From contig JBLINH010000018.1 in NCBI GenBank assembly GCA_047639165.1, forward strand, positions 1 through 15,833: a DNA stretch of 15,833 nucleotides. Direction: 5' to 3'. The notes under the pieces are model-generated. The model was not told the DNA's origin. It did no database searches and worked only from the letters and a program-made list of their open reading frames with translations. This stretch comes from JBLINH01 sp047639165 (GTDB lineage: Bacteria; Patescibacteriota; Minisyncoccia; Phycocordibacterales; JAACPR01). The translations under genes were made by a program, and so were the position numbers. Shown piece by piece: positions 13,159-15,833 of the stretch (positions within the stretch are counted from its first letter, which is position 1; the number at the start of each line of letters is the position of its first letter).

Positions 13159-14844
13159 TTACAGGAACAATCTCGCAAACCTGATGTCTTCAAAAGTGTA
13201 TCTTCCTCCTAGGGCCTTGAACACTGGATTTAATTTAAACTCCTTTAGTTTCTTTACCTCTTCCTCTACTTCTTCAATCATAGTTTCAAAGTCTTCTGTA
13301 TCTGGTTTTAGATATAGGATGTCTTTCTTCTTTACAGCACTTTCTTCTAATAGTTTTTCTAAGTGAGTAATAACTGTTCCAATTTTTAAACTACGTTCTT
13401 CAATAATTTCTTCTAAGCTCTTTTTTTTCTTTAACAACTTATGAGTTATCTCAAAAGTACTTAACTTTATTCCATTATCGTTTAGTACCTTAAACTTCTT
13501 AGCACCGATACTTTTCATAAACTCTTCATGTTCATCATCAAACTCTTTTTTCTTTAGTTCTTTAATATTATTAAATAGTTTATCTGACATACTCTTGAAT
13601 TCCATGTCATTATTCTTTACCTCACCGTGAACTTGAAGTGACATATTATTGAATCCTTTAAGATAAATACCTTCTAGTGTCTTTACTCTAGAAAGAGCAA
13701 CATACCCCTGTCCTTCCACAAAAGACTTTGATAGGTCTATAACAGCTTCATCCAAAGTCATTCCCTGACTTTTGTGTATTGTCACCGCCCAAGCAAGCTT
13801 AAGTGGAACTTGAGTTATCTCTGCCAGAGTGTTTCCACCTTCTTCCACAGACCACGACTGTGGCGAAGCAGTATACTTTCTACCGTCTCTAGTTAGAACT
13901 ACTGGATATGAATCTTCAAACCCTACAATTTCTCCAACTGTTCCGTTGGCATATCCAACTATAGGATTGTTCTTTACGAACATGACAAGTGCTCCTTTTT
14001 TTAGAACCATTTTCTCAAGTACCATACATCCTCGTTTCAAAGCCTCAATAATATTCGGTTTCCCTCTTGAGACCATTTCATACACCTTACTGTCTCCATC
14101 AATAGCTTGCAGCTTTTTATTATTAAATGTATCTACATTTATATTATGCGTATACAACTTAGTCATGTCCCCTCTTTCATCTTTGATAATTCTTTTGTTT
14201 AGCAACTCTATAGATTTTTGTGAGAACTCACCGTCCCGTATCTCACAAAGCATGTCCATAAGTACACCATCCTTTTGTCTAAACTGTTCTCTAAGATAAC
14301 AAGTATGAAGATCTGCATCCTTCCAAGAGCTTGCTTTGAAAGCAAAAGGAACTCTTGAAACTTCGTCATCAAAATCAATTGCCTCTTCTTCTTGCGGTAT
14401 TCTTTTTTGTATTGGTGGTAACTGAAAGAAATCTCCAGAGAATATTACCTGCATACCACCAAAAGGTAGTTCGTTTCTTTTAAAGGTTTTTGCCACCTTG
14501 TCTATACAGTTCAATGTAGATGAACTTAACATCGAGATCTCATCTATCACCAAAACCTTCGTTTTTTCAAAACGTTTCCAAAGATATGCCTTTTGTTCCA
14601 TTTGATCAAGATCATAGTCTGTCAGCTGATCCTTTATCCCAATACCCGACCAGGAGTGAATTGTGACTCCTTTTAGATGGGTAGCAGCGATCCCTGTTGA
14701 AGCTGTAACAGCCACATCAACACCATGGTCGCGAAGGAACTGAACATACTCATTTAATACAAAAGTTTTTCCGGAACCCGCTGCTCCAGTCAGGAATACG
14801 TTCTTCCCCATTTTTAGAATCTTTAAGGCTTCTTTCTGTGTCAT
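13159..14844 (-). CDS. Pif1/RecD2-like superfamily 1B DNA helicase with C-terminal HTH
   Basis: The 561-aa ATP-dependent 5'-3' helicase has Walker A GAAGSGKT (20-27), motif Ia TASTGIAATHLKGVTIHSW, Walker B VLVIDEISML (97-106) and motif III FSGDFFQLPP (135-144). Motifs V and VI are AVTIHKSQGMTLD (353-365) and YVALSRVKTLEGIYL (381-395). All helicase motifs are intact. Residues about 463-500 (FEITHKLLKKKKSLEEIIEE and onward) form a helicase-associated HTH, and an acidic coil follows. Pif1-type enzymes unwind G-quadruplexes, R-loops and forks. The frame opens at 14862 (Met1), but the third Met (14844) is chosen because MTQKEALKILKMGKNVFLTG is the family-like start and an extended -10 (TGTTACAAT) ends 8 nt upstream of it. 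Confidence 0.92.
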   Translation of the reverse strand: MTQKEALKILKMGKNVFLTGAAGSGKTFVLNEYVQFLRDHGVDVAVTASTGIAATHLKGVTIHSWSGIGIKDQLTDYDLDQMEQKAYLWKRFEKTKVLVIDEISMLSSSTLNCIDKVAKTFKRNELPFGGMQVIFSGDFFQLPPIQKRIPQEEEAIDFDDEVSRVPFAFKASSWKDADLHTCYLREQFRQKDGVLMDMLCEIRDGEFSQKSIELLNKRIIKDERGDMTKLYTHNINVDTFNNKKLQAIDGDSKVYEMVSRGKPNIIEALKRGCMVLEKMVLKKGALVMFVKNNPIVGYANGTVGEIVGFEDSYPVVLTRDGRKYTASPQSWSVEEGGNTLAEITQVPLKLAWAVTIHKSQGMTLDEAVIDLSKSFVEGQGYVALSRVKTLEGIYLKGFNNMSLQVHGEVKNNDMEFKSMSDKLFNNIKELKKKEFDDEHEEFMKSIGAKKFKVLNDNGIKLSTFEITHKLLKKKKSLEEIIEERSLKIGTVITHLEKLLEESAVKKKDILYLKPDTEDFETMIEEVEEEVKKLKEFKLNPVFKALGGRYTFEDIRFARLFL

Positions 14845-14852
14845 TAACATGG

Positions 14853-14861
14853 ATTGTAACA
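14853..14861 (-). promoter_or_regulatory. Extended -10 of the helicase gene
   Basis: On the minus strand TGTTACAAT ends 8 nt before the ATG at 14844. The site covers the -35 hexamer of the divergent promoter, so the two promoters should compete. Confidence 0.45.
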
Positions 14862-14881
14862 TACATCAAATAGTGTATAAT
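14854..14881 (+). promoter_or_regulatory. Promoter of the 39-aa basic protein gene
   Basis: -35-like TTGTAA (14854-14859), a 16-nt spacer, then TATAAT (14876-14881), which ends exactly 7 nt before the ATG at 14889. This is the best-formed promoter in the window and is leaderless. Confidence 0.7.
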
Positions 14882-14888
14882 CATCCCA

Positions 14889-15008
14889 ATGGCAAAAAGA
14901 ACTACAGGAGTTGGGAAAATGAAAAAGACCCGCTCTAAAAAGACACAAAAAAGACTTACTATCAAAAAGGAAATGCTAGAAAAGAAAGCTAGCAAGAAAG
15001 GTAAATAA
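14889..15008 (+). CDS. 39-aa lysine-rich basic protein
   Basis: The product MAKRTTGVGKMKKTRSKKTQ, then KRLTIKKEMLEKKASKKGK, has about 40% Lys/Arg and one likely amphipathic helix near the end. It resembles small nucleic-acid or ribosome-binding peptides in composition, but no family is recognised. It has a good -35/-10 promoter with the 7-nt spacing and a clean terminator 31 nt after the stop, making a self-contained transcription unit. It is divergent from the helicase gene, with 44 nt between start codons. It is too short for many gene finders, but the signals on both sides support it strongly. Confidence 0.75.
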   Translation: MAKRTTGVGKMKKTRSKKTQKRLTIKKEMLEKKASKKGK

Positions 15009-15039
15009 GTTATATTCTATATAGTTTTTCAAACATTAT

Positions 15040-15063
15040 AGCTTCAATTGAAGCTGTTTTTTT
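15040..15063 (+). terminator. Rho-independent terminator of the 39-aa gene
   Basis: AGCTTC-AATT-GAAGCT is a perfect 6-bp stem with a 4-nt loop, followed by G and T7. Confidence 0.85.
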
Positions 15064-15143
15064 GGTTATTACCCACCATTGACTTTTAGTGCATTTATGC
15101 TACTATCCATTAGTAAGTTCATTCACATATTCAGTTTCAAATG

Positions 15144-15220
15144 GTTTCGCTTTGGTTACTTATAGCTCACTTTGTGGGCTCTAGCTAACCAAGGCGAAGC
15201 AAAAATGCTTAGCTTGGTTA
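15144..15220 (+). promoter_or_regulatory. Structured leader with two mutually exclusive hairpins
   Basis: Arm A (15144-15158) pairs along all 15 positions, counting two G-U pairs, with arm B (15186-15200, TAACCAAGGCGAAGC). Inside, AGCTCAC (15064+100, that is 15164-15170) pairs with GTGGGCT (15174-15180) around TTT. Arm C (15207-15220, GCTTAGCTTGGTTA) repeats the pairing side of A and can pair with B instead (AACCAAG/CTTGGTT plus AAGC/GCTT). So B must choose A or C. It ends 10 nt before the SD of the 15243 gene. It matches no riboswitch class I can name. Confidence 0.6.
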
Positions 15221-15230
15221 AATCCAAACG

Positions 15231-15237
15231 AAAGGAA
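15231..15237 (+). promoter_or_regulatory. Shine-Dalgarno site of the 15243 gene
   Basis: AAAGGAA ends 5 nt before the ATG. It is the only clear, well-spaced SD in the window and stands out against the leaderless genes around it. Confidence 0.75.
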
Positions 15238-15242
15238 TATAA

Positions 15243-15635
15243 ATGATCGCCACAGAATACGCTCAAGATTACGGGATTGCTCCTCAAAAAGAAGAGGAGT
15301 CGGATAGTGCCTTCAGACATCGTGTCGCGGGGACACTACGTGATCAAGGAAAAATCATCGAATCCCATGAAGTCCAAGCAAATGCTTGGCACGATGACGA
15401 GGGGGGTGCCGCTATAACCGGAATCATGGGAGCAATAGCAATGGCTCTTGCTGGCCGTGATTACGGCAGTACGGGATCAAATCAAGTGGGAGATGAGATC
15501 GCAGTCGGTCTGATCAAACGTCATGAAATGTCGCCAGCAGGTGAGAGAGAGCGTCGAAGCGACGCCACTCTTTTAGCGATGCTACAAATGGGTATGTCTC
15601 CCGACGACATATCTAAACTTGATGGTTCCAAGTAA
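15243..15635 (+). CDS. Unknown 130-aa protein
   Basis: No family is recognised. The N-terminal third is acidic and helical (QKEEESDSAFRHRVAGTLRD). Near the middle is a small hydrophobic glycine/alanine stretch, GGAAITGIMGAIAMALAGRD (about 53-72), which could be a buried or membrane-active helix. The C-terminal part is again helical (RRSDATLLAMLQMGMSPDDI). The gene is richer in GC than its neighbours, has a strong SD, a 180-nt structured leader and a strong terminator with a GAAA loop. It therefore looks like a well-expressed, possibly post-transcriptionally controlled single gene, perhaps acquired. The real start is fixed by the SD. Confidence 0.75.
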   Translation: MIATEYAQDYGIAPQKEEESDSAFRHRVAGTLRDQGKIIESHEVQANAWHDDEGGAAITGIMGAIAMALAGRDYGSTGSNQVGDEIAVGLIKRHEMSPAGERERRSDATLLAMLQMGMSPDDISKLDGSK

Positions 15636-15648
15636 AAAGAACCCGAGG

Positions 15649-15680
15649 CCCCGATATCAGAAATGATATGCGGGGTTTTT
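15649..15680 (+). terminator. Strong terminator of the 15243 gene
   Basis: CCCCGATATCA (15649-15659), the stable tetraloop GAAA, and TGATAT-g-CGGGG (15664-15675) form an 11-bp stem with one bulged G, followed by T5AT. Confidence 0.95.
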
Positions 15681-15736
15681 ATATATCCCCTAAAACCAGC
15701 CTAAATACCACCCAAATTGATTCTTCATCTATTTTA

Positions 15737-15745
15737 TGGTATTGT
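15737..15745 (+). promoter_or_regulatory. Extended -10 of the right-edge ORF
   Basis: TGGTATTGT (TGn plus TATTGT) ends exactly 7 nt before the ATG at 15753, as at rsgA and the nucleotidyltransferase gene. Confidence 0.5.
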
Positions 15746-15752
15746 TACACGA

Positions 15753-15833
15753 ATGAAAGCCCCCGACCCAGATAAAGAAAAAGGTGAGAAAAAAACATCA
15801 ATTAACGAATTTATGAAGTTTTACAACGAAAAC
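15753..15833 (+). CDS. Partial ORF cut by the window edge
   Basis: Only 27 codons are visible: MKAPDPDKEKGEKKTSINEF, then MKFYNEN. The start is hydrophilic and lysine-rich with no signal peptide, so a cytoplasmic protein is likely. The family cannot be judged. The ATG is supported by the extended -10 at the recurrent 7-nt distance and by the terminator that closes the preceding gene. Confidence 0.55.
   Translation, partial: MKAPDPDKEKGEKKTSINEFMKFYNEN

Noticed and set aside
15144..15220. Integron attC site
   Set aside because: The paired TTGGTTA/TAACCAA arms recall an attC, but no matching pair of RYYYAAC/GTTRRRY core sites with R and L boxes was found, and no integron integrase is present.
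1..15833. CRISPR array or tandem repeat array
   Set aside because: No regularly spaced direct repeats were seen. The only exact direct repeat (9800/9887) is the internal dockerin duplication.

Overview
The window looks like a chromosomal segment of a Patescibacteria/CPR bacterium, most likely a Parcubacteria-type lineage. This is inferred from gene content and style, not from a marker gene. The DNA is AT-rich and tightly packed with small proteins. It carries a Pif1-type helicase with a C-terminal helix-turn-helix, a membrane-tailed cohesin protein beside a dockerin protein, RsgA, remnants of a large serine recombinase, and many start codons with no Shine-Dalgarno sequence but a -10 box 6-8 nt upstream. 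TAA, TAG and TGA all act as stops, so there is no sign of recoding.

Layout. 1-950: a REP-associated tyrosine transposase (RAYT) broken by one in-frame TAA and bracketed by a 24-nt inverted REP-like pair. 949-2430: three minus-strand genes (SAM methyltransferase, a GRDP-like protein with a glycine/cysteine tail, and a very Cys/His-rich small protein), two of them followed by hairpin terminators. 2501-2944: 3' remnant of a serine recombinase; pieces of the same 3' end recur at 2900-2919 and 8905-9016. 2969-4259: a DEDDh exonuclease convergent with an HExxH putative metallopeptidase.

8291-4347, minus strand: a co-directional membrane/redox cluster. In transcription order it is DUF2177, DUF1295, two microproteins of 47 and 25 aa, SOUL heme-binding-like protein, NAD(P)-binding SDR, DUF2892-tailed secreted/membrane protein, small membrane protein. 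Two junctions are 4-nt ATGA overlaps. Next come a conserved 174-aa Trp/Arg-rich family (8343-8867) and, at 10720-9029, a two-gene surface module: a secreted dockerin protein with Ca-binding repeats, then a membrane-anchored cohesin protein.

10881-15833 is mostly plus strand: rsgA, a TagD/RfaE-like nucleotidyltransferase, then three tiny genes (a Cys/His protein with an apparent ATT start, a Cys-rich membrane protein, and a paralogue of the first). A bidirectional terminator separates these from the minus-strand Pif1-like helicase. The helicase is divergent from a 39-aa lysine-rich protein, and their promoters overlap in 44 nt. After that come an unknown 130-aa gene with a strong SD and a long structured leader that can fold in two exclusive ways, and the start of a truncated ORF at the right edge.

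The most notable signals are the exact 7-nt spacing between -10 boxes and ATG at several genes (leaderless transcription), the adjacent cohesin/dockerin pair, the microproteins inside the SOUL/DUF1295/DUF2177 cluster, the Cys/His paralogue pair flanking a membrane protein, and the alternative-hairpin leader at 15144-15220.
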